Assembly: GCA_022702545.1 (NCBI GenBank)
Contig: JAHRBC010000008.1
Coordinates: 1,736,001-1,800,000 of the forward strand
Length of the DNA stretch: 64,000 nt
Direction: 5' to 3'
Origin: Phycomyces nitens
Taxonomy: Eukaryota; Mucoromycota; Mucoromycetes; Mucorales; Phycomycetaceae
The notes below the pieces were generated by a model. That model searched no databases and had not been told where the DNA came from. It was given only the letters and a program-made list of their open reading frames with translations. Each line of letters opens with the position of its first letter. Positions within the stretch are counted from its first letter, which is position 1. The position numbers and the translations under genes were made by a program. Positions 47,061 to 57,559 of this stretch are shown here, in pieces.

Positions 47061-47362
47061 TTCAACTCAACACACCCAAATCAATGCAACTTAATGCTCA
47101 ACTCAAATGATTGTTTGAAATTGTCGCCAATTTCAAAAAAGTGAAACACTTTATTCCATTTTTTTAAACTGTTGTAATGTTGTGGTCAAGGGTAAAAGCG
47201 TCGCTACAACCTCTATAATCACAAGTATCTCTAGAAATGTCACTGTTTGTATCTATCCCATTGTTTGTATCTTTCACAAGCTCAAGTCTCTATCATCTCC
47301 TAGTTGCCTAAACTGGCCGCTTCTTTTAAACTCGACGTCCAAAGTCATTACAGTAAGTTATT

Positions 47363-48050
47363 ATGGCATCTTCATCGAAACCCATTACAATTGTAAACAA
47401 ATGTTTTGAATGCGAAACTTTAGTCTCGTCACCTCAGAGACTTTGAAAACACTTTACAGATCTCTGGGATTTCGAAGAAAATGCAACGAGCAATATACCT
47501 TTGTGAAGTGTGGAAGCATTCCTGGGTTCATTTGAAGCACACACCGATTGCCCAGCTTGTTCCGCGCATCATGTAGATATAAAAGAATTGAAAGACTATT
47601 TTTATATTTGCCATCGTCAATCATTAGCCGATCAACCCCAGTTTACAAAATCACTGTCAACAGCACAACAGCATCTGAATGACAGCCATTGTGTTTCATC
47701 TCGTACACAGTGGCGCTCGAGCATAAGAACTGAAGATCACTATCTAGAGATGGAACTGTTGGATCCAAAAGATTTGTGTTTTTCGCCTGTGGGACCATGA
47801 TTATCATTTTGTCGCTCAGCATTTTTATGTGACAAACGCATTTTACGAATTCCAGCGTTCGATCCTACAACAAAAACGGAAGCTCTCTATTGAAGATAAT
47901 ATACACCATGCTATGGCGATCAATTCAATTTTACTATTATCACCAAATTGTGATGGTGTCAGGGTCAGCCATCCATACAATTCAGTCTGGGCTAAAGGGT
48001 ATACTTTGGATTTGCAGATGACCACATCCCACTACTGGTTTTCCCGTTAG
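47363..48050 (+). pseudogene. decayed protein-coding region with CxxC motifs (unknown family)
   Basis: From ATG 47363 one frame reads ITIVNKCFECETLVSSPQRL, then TGA and further text (CPACSAHHVDIKELKDYF, NDSHCVSSRTQWRSS, YLEMELLDPKDLCFSP). It shifts near 47797 to HDYHFVAQHFYVTNAFYEFQ, LSIEDNIHHAMAINSILLL, and VSHPYNSVWAKGYTLD, ending at about 48050. The Cys pairs could form a zinc site. Two in-frame TGAs and at least one frameshift mark decay. Long, compositionally balanced protein text between breaks argues that it was a gene. Its position before the nuclease-like segment at 49138, with LINE and repeat R sequence between, suggests the two may once have been one gene. Confidence 0.45.
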
Positions 48051-48145
48051 AATTTGCGCACTTTACAAACAAGTTTGCGCGCCCCCTTACTCTGCTAAAG
48101 AATTATACGCATTAGTTTTACAATACGTATATACAGTTGCATAAA

Positions 48146-48815
48146 ATGTCCACCCCAGATACTTCACCTAACGGTGAACATAATTCAGGACCATGGAATG
48201 GAGTAAATTCCTCCATTCATAAACCCGCCACTCGACCTTCCCTTCATACAAACAAAGTTGTTCCTCTCTTCACTGCTCTCGGTAGTGAAGTCCTCATTTG
48301 GTAGGATGCTGCCGCTGCTGTTTGGGCCCGCATGCTGCGACCTACAAGCGTTGTCTTCCACGTTGGAAAGCTTGCTACCTCTGACGAATTCTGTGAGCTC
48401 ATGGTCCAGCAACTCGGACCTGCTGCTTCCTTTATCCCTCGCACCACTAAGACTCAGGACCTTGTAGTCAAAGTCCTCTTTGCTGATCCGAGCGTACGAC
48501 ATAAAGCCACTACAGATGGCTTGACCTGTCTACAGGTCCTGTCTTTTCGCCTCTCCCGGTTTCTCTTCTGACACCAGTGTTGCCAAAGTCAACCTGTACC
48601 AGATTCCAGCCTGTATTTTGTCCGAAGAACTTAGTGCACCTCTCATTGCCACCCTACAACCTTTTGGTAAGGTTCTCCATGTACGCACCTACGTGGACCG
48701 ACATAACCAGTTTCATGGTGAAGCCGCTGTCTTTCTTGACATCTCCACCGTTCCTAATCCCCGTCCTCTTCAACCCGGCATCCATATTAGTGGCGATTTT
48801 AATCTCACTATTTAG
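48146..48815 (+). mobile_element. LINE ORF1-like fragment
   Basis: ATG 48146 opens MSTPDTSPNGEHNSGPWNG; a TAG follows at about 48302. Then VVFHVGKLATSDEFCELM, RTTKTQDLVVKVLFADP and VRHKATTDGLTCL, a frameshift, and VAKVNLYQIPACILSEEL, PLIATLQPFGKVLHVRTYVD, RHNQFHGEAAVFLDIS. This matches my recollection of the ORF1 (gag-like) region of Mucoromycota L1-type LINEs, with K-V-x-L and P-F-G-x-V blocks. It is cut off at HISGDFNLTI, where repeat R copy C begins. Confidence 0.5.
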
Positions 48816-48819
48816 TACC

Positions 48820-49118
48820 ACTATTAAAGCTATTGCATTTATATCTCGTTATTACATCCTTGGAAAAAAAATAGTTCTTTTTCCCATTAAGTCTGTATTT
48901 GTCGTGGAGAACATAGGTCGCTCTAGTCATTTAGCATTGTCTGTGTCGATTCAAGAACCTCGGTATTCCTGATAGCATGTATCCTTGCTTGGGCTACCCC
49001 TGTTTGCCTCATCCCCACTCCCCTCCAGCCACCGTGCGTGAAACTCCCTTCCCAACTCAAGGACCTCTCGTTTACACTGCACTGTAATCAAAGATCCGCC
49101 GTATACCCCAACATTACA
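48820..49118 (+). repeat. dispersed repeat R, copy C
   Basis: Shares with copies A and B the AGTTCTTTTTCCCATTAAGT, AACATAGGTCGCTCTAGTCA, CTTGGGCTACCCC, and AATCAAAGATCCGCCGTATA landmarks and the CCAACATTACAAA end. It directly follows the LINE ORF1 fragment and directly precedes the nuclease-like frame. Confidence 0.65.
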
Positions 49119-49137
49119 AAATAAATATCCAGACAGC

Positions 49138-49978
49138 TTGTCACAGAATTTCTGCGAAGCCAGCCTCAAGGCAACCATTAACAAAATTAAATACATTTAT
49201 GGCTTGAATTCGCCTCGTATGGAAATTGAAACGGTGACTAATATGATCAGCATTATACAAGATCTGGACATTGAAGCAATCAGCCGTAGCCAAGCAATTG
49301 CGAAACTTCTGGAACTTGATATTTTGCCAAATGAACGCAACTTTGCCAATAGTCTGGCCGAGTTAGTTAAAAAGTTACCTCGTGTGCCAATTGCAGAGGA
49401 TGTGAACGAATCCGAGCTTAATACACGATTCATTGACCCGTTTTTATGTGGCCTGGTTAATGATCTTGAAGAAAGGGTGTTTCTTCGATGGACAAACGAC
49501 ATAGCATTCGAAGCACGAAAAAACAAAAACCTGTGGACATGTTGTCCTGATCTTACCATAACAAGCTTGAATGGTGTAAAATGGTCGACCAGCCATGGAT
49601 ACTGTGAAGTGAAATCAGCATACCATGAAACAAACAACTTTTTTGTTGGTGAAGGATCAAATACGAGTAGCGAAATTTTGCAAGAATGCCCTCGACGCAC
49701 AAAACATGGAGGGTATTCTAGGTTTGGAAATCATTGGACGATCCATTACCTTTTATCTCTTGGTGGTTCCATCCAATGACTTTTATGCCACGCATTAATT
49801 AGGGACTCTCCAGTTACCGAATACCTTGGATGATTTACGCAAACTTCTGATGGATATGCCGCTTGGTTTGCTTGTTCTCGATGCCTTTCATCGACTATGT
49901 ATCCGCTCAATCAATATCTTTCAACCCTCGCAACACCACCCAACTGTCTCTGTGTCCAACTTCACAGGATCGAAATAG
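49138..49978 (+). pseudogene. PD-(D/E)XK nuclease-like protein, frameshifted
   Basis: A long open frame (49138-49779) has no good ATG at its start; the first internal Met is at 49219. It contains DVNESELNTRFIDPFLCG, VFLRWTNDIAFEAR, CCPDLTI and GYCEVKSA. The Pro-Asp pair (residues 137-138), followed 18 residues later by Glu-Val-Lys (157-159), is the PD-(D/E)XK arrangement of restriction-endonuclease-fold nucleases, and the upstream Glu helix fits too. This family, as I recall it, recurs in Mucoromycota genomes without assigned function. Near 49650 the homologous text moves to the +1 frame: QIRVAKFCKNALDAQNMEGI, LGLEIIGRSITFYLLVVPSN, LGTLQLPNTLDDLRKLL, GLLVLDAFHRLCIRSINIF. That second frame has a TAA at 49795 and ends at TAG 49976-49978. 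One frameshift plus one stop mean recent decay. Confidence 0.6.
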
Positions 49979-50233
49979 GTCTTGCCATTTAAAGAAATAC
50001 AACTAGGAGTAACGAATGCAATAAAAAAAAGCAAGGCTGATGAACGTTGCAACAAAAATAAGGGTATCTTTAGTTTGCCACTGTCTTTAATATACAAGAA
50101 CGGATGTCTTCTCCCTATCTCTCTACACTCAGACCCAATAAATGAGGGACACTCTTAAAAATAAGCATTCTTTTTTTTCAACGTCCCTTTTTTGTTATTC
50201 TTCCCAGAGCCTTTTCTACTAACTTAATCACTC

Positions 50234-51301
50234 ATGTCATCGAGAAATAAAAGAACCAGAAGCCCATACCCTAGACACGAGTTGTCTGGGTTTGAGCGTG
50301 GAGGTATTATTTGACTCTCTAATGCCAACCATACCCCAACTGAGATTGCGAACTACATGAGCATCCCTCGATCAACAATTAGCACCACCATCAAACGTTG
50401 GAAAGAAACTGGTACAACTAGTACAAAGCCTAGACTTGGAAGACCAAACAAGGTTAGTGTCACTGATGTTACAAGTCTTTGCTTGAATGTGAGACGGAAT
50501 CCGTTTGAAAGTTTTTCATACCACCAAGGTAATTTGGCAGCCGCAGGTGTCATTGTCTGTAGAGAGACAGTTATCAGATATTTAAGAGCAAAAGGCTTCA
50601 TATCTTACAAGCCCGTATCAAAGCCTAGCCTTACCATCAAACAGAAGAAGAATCGGCTGCGTTGGGCTAAAGCTAGAGCCAACTTTAGCATCGAGGACTG
50701 GAGTAGGGTGGTATGGTCAGATGAGTCAAGATTCATGGTGAAGGGCAATGATTCTGACCCATCTGTGATACGTAAACCTGGCGAGAGACACCAAGAAAGA
50801 CATACCCTTACAACGGAGAAGTATGGAAAAGGTTCTGTCATGGTATAGGGTTGATTTTGGGCTGGTGGTCTCGGCCCTTTATCTTTTCTTGAAGGCTCTG
50901 TTGACCAAGACGCCTATGTCAATTGTTTGTCCAAGGACTTCAATCCATGGTACCAGAAATTGAACGAGGAACATGACACGATGTTCACAATCCAAGAAGA
51001 CGGGGCCAGCTGTCATACTGGCTCGTGTACGACATGGTGGAAGAATCGTTGGGAAATTCAGCGATTTGACTACTGGCCATCCCAAAGTCCAGATCTCAAC
51101 CCGATCGAGCATGTTTGGCATGCTTTAAAGGCCAAGGTTCAAGAGAGGAAGGGGTCTATTAAAAATGTTAATGACCTCAAGGCTTGTATTCTTCAGGAGT
51201 GGGAGTGGTTAGACCCTGAAGTATTGTATACTCTTGTCGCAAGTATGCCTGAAATAGTAAGAGCCGTAATAAAGGCTCATGGTGGCCACACCATATATTA
51301 A
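50234..51301 (+). mobile_element. Tc1-like transposase, family D, full-length with three in-frame stops
   Basis: One continuous frame of about 355 codons from ATG 50234, broken only by TGA 50312-50314, TAG 50846-50848 and TGA 50852-50854, with no frameshift. Domains: N-terminal HTH (GFERGGII-LSNANHTPTEIANYMSI, STISTTIKRWKETG), linker KPRLGRPNKVSVTDV, second helix set, first catalytic Asp block VVWSDESRFMVKG, HQERHTLTTEKYGKGSVM, second Asp block TIQEDGASCHTGSCTTWW, and the third block SQSPDLNPIEHVWHALKAKV with Glu. It ends MPEIVRAVIKAHGGHTIY. The catalytic DD(34)E residues are all present. No flanking TIR was recognised by eye. Confidence 0.85.
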
Positions 51302-52154
51302 TATTTCTTTTTTATTATTTTATCAAAATATATATAATAATTAAAGTATAAATCCAAAGCCCCAATGTGCTTTGTGTCTAAAATATGTGGGATAAAGAAG
51401 TTGATGTCTAGTTTCTTTTTGGATTGGGAAATGAATAGCTGGTTTCTGTTTTTGGGGTGTACTACCCAGAAGCCAAGGTTTCATATAGGCTTTGGTGTAA
51501 ACACTTTTTAAAATATGGGCAATCGAGTGTCATTATCAATAAAGGAATGGGAAAATATATATAAAAAAATACAAGGGTTCACAATATAGAACCTTTGGAC
51601 CGCTGTATTAAAGCCGAGATCCCTTTTGAAATTGCCATCCGGATTGTTGTTTGCCAAGAAAGGCTGGCTCACAAGTGCATGAGCCCTGCAATTACTTTAT
51701 CAAATGCCACTTGGAAACAAATATTCATGTCTATCACGAAAACTAATATTATTCAATAATTGACCATTGGTTTATCACAAGAACAACAGGGAAACAAATA
51801 CATTATATCCATGCTTAGTACCTTGTGTGAATGTAACAAGATAATGGAACCTAGGAACTTTCACCAGGGCGATAAAGTATAATATGATTTAGATGAACAT
51901 CTGCTGTACGCCAACTTATTCTACCTAATAGATGAGTTCTGATAGATATTGTATTGTAAAGCACCAGGCCATGATACAAAATATTTGGAATAAGAATTAC
52001 ATAACACTCAAAGTACATTACAGGACAATAGACAGTCAATATTAAACGGTTTATTCAGAATAAACAATCCTGACCGCCAAATCAAACCTTTCAGTATAAA
52101 GAGAAATGTGTGTTAAGATTATATTATACCCAAGGATATCGTGTCACTTTGAAC
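51302..52154. other. spacer downstream of the Tc1 copy
   Basis: AT-rich 3' flank of the element and unassigned sequence. No gene-like frame. Confidence 0.35.
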
Positions 52155-52290
52155 ACGGACCATCTTAATGTTGTCTCCACTTTATTTAAAGTGATAGGTG
52201 CTCTCAGAGCCACGCTTTATTTTCTGTTTTTTAATAAAATCTTGATTTCTATTTCTTCCTTATATCTTTCGGCCCAAGCAGGTACTGCGT
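52155..52290 (+). repeat. direct repeat, left copy (pair with 55890-56010)
   Basis: The stretch from CATCTTAATGTTGTCTCCAC through AGCCACGCTTTATTTTCTGT to ATAAAATCTTGATTTCTATT aligns with 55890-56010 (ATCTTAATGCTGGCTCAACT, AGCCACGCTTTATTTTCTGT, ATAAAATCTTTGTATCTCTT). Both copies are in the same orientation and 3.7 kb apart, with a Tc1 relic and an F-box gene between. Confidence 0.7.
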
Positions 52291-52708
52291 TTGTTTGTTT
52301 TTTGGGAAGGGATAATACATACAATGTGATAAATATGCAAAACTCATCATTCATAAGCCCAGGATACGGTGATATCACCGAGTACCAAAACCGACTGGAC
52401 CAAAGACCTATTCTTATTATTCGAAGGAGCAGAGACTCTGGCTGTATCATCATCAATTCTTTGGGACGAAAATTTTCCAAAGAAAATATAGTTGTTATTG
52501 CTATATTTTAGGCCTTTATCATCGATTAGTGAGCAGTACGCTACGTGGTAAAAATTAAACATTTTATAGTCTGAAAAACTTCAAAAAAAAAGCATCACTT
52601 ATTAGCGCATGAAAAAAGGCGGAAAAAATAACGTAATGAGTATGGATATTTTGGGACGGATACAAAAGAGCGTTTTCTTCTAAAATATATAATAATATTG
52701 ATTATTTA

Positions 52709-53610
52709 TTAATACTTTGTTAGACCGCCTTTGGCATCTATGACTGCGTGACACATTTTATACATACTGTAAAGTAGTTCTTTCAAGTATTCATTGGGAA
52801 TACGCCTCCATTCCCTCTCCAAAGCATGCCTGATACAATATAAACTATCAAGTTATATCTTTTGGACCTGATTATTTTGTCAATATATTCTCAAAGGTGC
52901 TCAATTGGATTGAGATCAGAGTTTTGAGCTGGCCAGTTATATAAAGGTTTCAACCTGTGCTGTTTCTTCCGCATCATAGTCAACTTGCTTACATGACATC
53001 TGGAGCTGTCCTCTTGTAGTCTGAGGCGTCTCCAACTATATTTCTACTTGAATCTAGCAAGAGAGATAATATATCCCCATTCCAAGGTCTGGATATACTT
53101 TTTGGAATCCATTTTTCCTGGCACAAATTTTAGATCTCTGGCACCCTTGCCAAAGAAACATACCCATTACAGAATTATCTCCAAACCTTATGGTTGGTGA
53201 GGTGAAAGTGGGTAAAATACCAGTGGTGATATACCAAAGAATTCTCTGGCACACAGCACTTCACCGAAGCTTGAAACGCAATTCATCAGACCAGACGATG
53301 GAGTTGCATTTTGTGATGCTCAAATGGATATGTGCCTTTGCCCATTTCAAACGCTTTTCCTTCCTTTTCTTTGGAGATATTGGGCTTTTTAATTAATATC
53401 TGAGAGCATATTCCTCATTTATGAAGAAATTTGCGGAAAGTCTTGGCAGATGTAGGTGTGGAGGCAGACTTTCTCAGAACTAGCATTGCCTGTGTTGGAT
53501 CATTTATGATCTCCTAAAGAATCTCTTTTTTGTCCCTATGTAAGATTCACTAGTCTTTTTGTGTTTTCAATTCTCTTGGGTGAGCAATTTTTTCTGTAAT
53601 ACTAAAGTAC
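52709..53610 (-). mobile_element. Tc1-like relic, family G, minus strand
   Basis: The minus strand carries a clear C-terminus, HALEREWRRIPNEYLKELLY then CHAVIDAKGGLTKY and a TAA at 52709-52711. Upstream come NWPAQNSDLNPIEHL, then the QEDSSRCHVSKLT second catalytic Asp region, VMGMFLWQGCQ, and SDELRF for the first. N-terminal text is ILWEIINDPTQAMLVLRKSA and KPNISKEKEGKAFEMGKGTY, the pre-catalytic part. Different frames and stops show decay. Its third block keeps PIE. It differs in sequence from families D and E. Confidence 0.7.
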
Positions 53611-53744
53611 TCTTGTTTACCACAAGCTTTCTAACATTGAAAATATAAATATTGGGTATTCATAATCAGTTTAATTAGAGAAAAATAATTGAAATCTGAA
53701 ATATTAATAAAAAATAATACATCTGATTAAATTTCATACTATCA

Positions 53745-55538
53745 TTAATTGAAGTTGAGACGAAAAAAATGGTTCTTGACAGATTTAAACCGAAATACAA
53801 AAACACCGTATTTTAAATCCTTTTTCCAGAATCTTTTTTGCTTATAACCAAGTCCATTTTTTTTAATATCTTTTCGCTCTTTTCCACGCTTCTTTCTGCG
53901 ATCAAAGTCTTTGAAATATCTCTGGCAAAATTCGATATCACGTCTTCCAAGCTCCCATTCCAAAATCTTTTGTTTTCTGTTTGTTCTGTCACAGTACACA
54001 TGATACCAGTTTATTCGAGGTGACTGTTGAGTTGCTTGCAATGTATCCTTGTCGTTGTCCATCTGTTCAATAATGTAGTGTTTGGGAAAGACTTCGAGAC
54101 TATGTGACCAGCTACCCGAAATGGTAAATACAAATGTATCCAAATTTGTCATTGACATGTCGAAAATCAATTTTTCAGGGATATTATTATCTTCATCATC
54201 ATAACAATACTTATTTATTCCATTATAGCGAATATCAATTATCATCGCATGCTTGAGTTGGTTGCAACAGACGGATACATAACGAATGGCGTCGTCGTCG
54301 ATATATGAACCTTGTATTTTCAGTTTCTGTAAAGGATGCGGAGTGTATGTGCGTGTATTGGTTGAGAGAGAAAAGGAGACCCAGATGAGAGATAATGAGC
54401 GCAAGGCTGGGAAGCACTCCAAGATTTCATCTACTTCAATTCGGGGCTGATGGAGTCCAGATATGTATAATGTGACTAGTCTTGGGCAAACATCAAGACG
54501 TATTACTTCATGTGTATACAATTTAATCTCCAAAAACTTTAATGATTCGGAAATAGGCCGTATACATTTGTTTACATTGCCATTTTCACTCGGAAGCATA
54601 TATTTTAGTTTAACATGTTCGATGTTTGTACCAAAGTGCCCGAGAGTTTCGTAGAATATAAAGAATGAATAAATATTCTTATCTTCAAGCGATGTAACTG
54701 CCCTTTTTAAGCAATGAAAGAACTGGTCGAGTGTTGAAAGCAATTGAAAGTCTGCTTGGTATTGTTTATCTCTATATTTGATTGAAGCACGAAAGTATGG
54801 ATCACAAGAATTTTTAATGCTGAAATGTCGGATATTTGGATACTTTGATGCAAAGTAGAATAACCAGTGAGTGTTGAGATTCATATTAAAATGTATTCTT
54901 GTCATGGTTTGTGCTGGCTTGACCGTTTTAATGTTTTCAATCTCGTCTCTTGTTATTGGTTCGAAAAGGATATTGTGTTTTAGATACTCTAGTCGTGGTA
55001 GATGGTAGTGAAGAGATTCAAAGTCATTCCATGAAATGGAGGATCGCTCAGCGAGATCATATCGTAGATCAAGTGTAAGATGAACAAGACAATGCAATAC
55101 CGACAGATCTGTGAATAAACTCTGCAAGGATACTGTTTCAGATTTATTGTCCAAAGATATTTTCAGATACGTCAACGACTGCCAAAGATTCCAGTCCAAT
55201 GCGTCTGTAATAGAGAATGTACTTGATGTAGTACCATAGAATTCAAAACATCTTATCCCTGGGGAATATCGCTGAAATTCCAAAAGTTTTCCATAATCGC
55301 TCAACTCAGTGGAAGAAAATGTCACTGCCCATATACGGTGCGCATTAATCAGAAATGATTTGCTGAAATCCAATGTAGTGGTATCCGCTCCGTACCTGCG
55401 AATCCTCCATCTTCCCCAATAGGCGTTTAGAAATGGCTCTTTCCAATGTTTGCAGACGAGTGCACATTGAAGTCGGTCTTCTTCATCAACATGCGTTCCA
55501 ATATACGAGAGAATATTAGGTAGTAATGTTGATGCCAT
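53745..55538 (-). CDS. F-box protein, family B copy 1 (597 aa)
   Basis: Intact intronless frame of 597 codons from ATG 55538. The F-box covers residues 5-45 (LLPNILSYIGTHVDEEDRLQ, CALVCKHWKEPFLNAYWGRW). The rest is leucine-rich with F-box/LRR spacing (LTYLKISLDNKSE, LVHLTLDLRYD, LRSLSLIWVSFSL, LQKLKIQGSYID, CCNQLKHAMIID). The C-terminal 60 residues are very basic (RRKKRGKERKDIKK, KRFWKKDLKYG), which could be a nuclear localisation signal (inference). It is the working counterpart of pseudogene B2 at 34155-35915 on the opposite strand. Presumed SCF substrate receptor, unknown target. It sits among transposon relics and between two direct repeats (52155-52290 and 55890-56010). Confidence 0.85.
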   Translation of the reverse strand: MASTLLPNILSYIGTHVDEEDRLQCALVCKHWKEPFLNAYWGRWRIRRYGADTTTLDFSKSFLINAHRIWAVTFSSTELSDYGKLLEFQRYSPGIRCFEFYGTTSSTFSITDALDWNLWQSLTYLKISLDNKSETVSLQSLFTDLSVLHCLVHLTLDLRYDLAERSSISWNDFESLHYHLPRLEYLKHNILFEPITRDEIENIKTVKPAQTMTRIHFNMNLNTHWLFYFASKYPNIRHFSIKNSCDPYFRASIKYRDKQYQADFQLLSTLDQFFHCLKRAVTSLEDKNIYSFFIFYETLGHFGTNIEHVKLKYMLPSENGNVNKCIRPISESLKFLEIKLYTHEVIRLDVCPRLVTLYISGLHQPRIEVDEILECFPALRSLSLIWVSFSLSTNTRTYTPHPLQKLKIQGSYIDDDAIRYVSVCCNQLKHAMIIDIRYNGINKYCYDDEDNNIPEKLIFDMSMTNLDTFVFTISGSWSHSLEVFPKHYIIEQMDNDKDTLQATQQSPRINWYHVYCDRTNRKQKILEWELGRRDIEFCQRYFKDFDRRKKRGKERKDIKKNGLGYKQKRFWKKDLKYGVFVFRFKSVKNHFFRLNFN

Positions 55539-55889
55539 TGAGATAAAAGAGAGAGAAAGTAATAAAATATAATATAAAAGTGTTTTATACTCTTATTCTC
55601 TTGTCAAACGTAGTACTATTTATTTTAAGCCACCTTATATATATCTTACAAGTATTCTTACTTTTACAAGCCATTACTATCGAATTGCTAATGATTATAT
55701 AACTGTCTTTGGTTTTGATATCATTTTAAGCTATATGTCTATCCTTTACCTTGAATACCAAAGCTCACCTCTTCATGGATATATTTAAATATTCTTGTGT
55801 ACCTACATGAAACACTATCCGCAGATAATAAATCCTTGGCATATTTGTAATATCATGGTTCCTACAGTCATAGCCACTTGGATAGTGTA

Positions 55890-56010
55890 CAGTCAAGAAT
55901 CTTAATGCTGGCTCAACTTTGTCTAATGTGATAGATATTTTTGGAGCCACGCTTTATTTTCTGTTTATTAATAAAATCTTTGTATCTCTTTCTTCCCTAT
56001 ATCTTTTGTT
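55890..56010 (+). repeat. direct repeat, right copy (pair with 52155-52290)
   Basis: Same landmarks as the left copy: TTAATGCTGG, AGCCACGCTTTATTTTCTGT and TTAATAAAATCTTTG. It lies about 125 bases before the ATG of the family E transposase, so it may be that element's 5' UTR. If so, the left copy is a solo relic of the same family. Confidence 0.6.
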
Positions 56011-56134
56011 TTTTGGCGTTCTACAGACCCATACCTTTAGTAAGGAGTCATCATTCAAACTCCTCCAAATAGCATATCAATACTACATTCTTGTTTTTCT
56101 CTTTCTATACCTTTTTTCTCATTCGAATCACACC

Positions 56135-57196
56135 ATGTCTCACAAAATTAACAATAAACCTCTTTATAAGAGAACGTAGCTTACAGATTACCAGAAAGGG
56201 CTGATCATCGGCGGTGCTCTTCATGACATTACGCAATCGGCCATTTCAGCCAAAACTGGTATACCCAAAGCAACTGTCCAAAAGACCATACAAAGATGGA
56301 GACAGACAGGCATTGCATTTGCCAGAAAGCGAAAATGACGTTCAAAGATCCTTAATGAGCGTTATTTACGCCATCTTAAGAGTGAAATGAAAAAGAATCG
56401 TAGAGCTACACTCGGAGAGCTGACTAAAGCCATGAGCGACTTAATGGGCAATTACATCTCAACGACTACCATCCACCGTGCCATTCGTAGGATTGGAATG
56501 TCTTCTTGCTGCACTGTGTTTAAGCCACAGCTATCCAACGTGCACAAAAAGAAGCGATTAGCTTTTGCTCATCACTCCAAAGAAACAAATCAAAGATGGG
56601 ATCGTGTCGTCTGGAGTGATGAATCAAGGTTCATGCTTTTTCCCAAGGATGGAAACATGCGAGTGTGGCGCTTTCCAGTAGAAAAGTTCAGGAAAGACTG
56701 TATTATGCCAAGAATGCAGTTTGGCGGTTGTTCTGTAATGGTGTGGGGCTGAGTGTGGGCAGGAGGAGTCGGCCCTTTGAAGACCATAATCAACACTCTT
56801 GACCAATATGCCTATATCAACTTACTGGGCAGAAAACTTGTCCCTTTCATGGACAATTTGAATGAACATAATGACGGGGAGTTTATTTATCTAGAAGACA
56901 ATGCTCCTTGTCATAAGTCAAAGCTGGCTGAGGACTGGAAGAAGTGTCAGGGTATTCCAGTAATGGAATGGCCGCCAAACAGCCCGGATCTCAGTCCTAT
57001 CGAGAACTTGTGGGCTTATCTTGGGCGCATAGTAAGGGCAAGAGTACCAGCTCCAAAAAATATTAAGGAGCTGGATTCCGCAATCTATAAAGAGTGGAAA
57101 AAAATACCCGTTGAAGTATGTGAAAGGCATTGCATGTTAATGCTAAATCGTATAGCCAAAATGAAGAAGGCAGGTGGTGGCTCCACCAAATACTAA
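56135..57196 (+). mobile_element. Tc1-like transposase, family E, full-length with three in-frame stops
   Basis: One frame of 354 codons from ATG 56135, interrupted by TAG 56177-56179, TGA 56336-56338 and TGA 56750-56752, with no frameshift. Domains: HTH (LIIGGALHDITQSAISAKTG, KATVQKTIQRWRQTG), second helix bundle (YISTTTIHRAIRRIGMSS), first catalytic Asp (RVVWSDESRFMLFPK), FGGCSVMVWG then TGA and VWAGGVGPLKTIINTL, second Asp (YLEDNAPCHKSKLAEDW), and third block WPPNSPDLSPIENLWAYL with Glu. It ends KAGGGSTKY. The second stop follows AAA before CGT, consistent with a CGA to TGA transition. A decayed relative is at 13440-14345. Confidence 0.85.
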
Positions 57197-57559
57197 ATAA
57201 AATTAATAAACACATTTATTGTTGTCAAATGTCGTCTGTTTTCACTCGTATATTTTCAGACATGACTTGTTAAGCAAAAGTGGGTATAACGCAATGAGAG
57301 AGTTAAAGAAGTTATTTTTTTGATTTGGTGGATATTGAATTGACTCCTTACTACGGGAAGGAGTCTGTAATGTGTTCTCTCTATACCAGCTTTTAGATAT
57401 GACTTGTTATTTTGCATAATACTATTAACTAGTGTGTCTTTACGTATGAATAATGTATTTGGAAAGGTACAATCTTTAGTGCACTTCGAGCATATTAGTT
57501 ATTCAATATACTTAAATATCTGTAATTTATATTAATGTTTCAATCTACGCTTATGTTGG

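Noticed and set aside
48185..48502. Minus-strand frames over the LINE ORF1 fragment
   Set aside because: Shadow frames antisense to the recognised plus-strand text.
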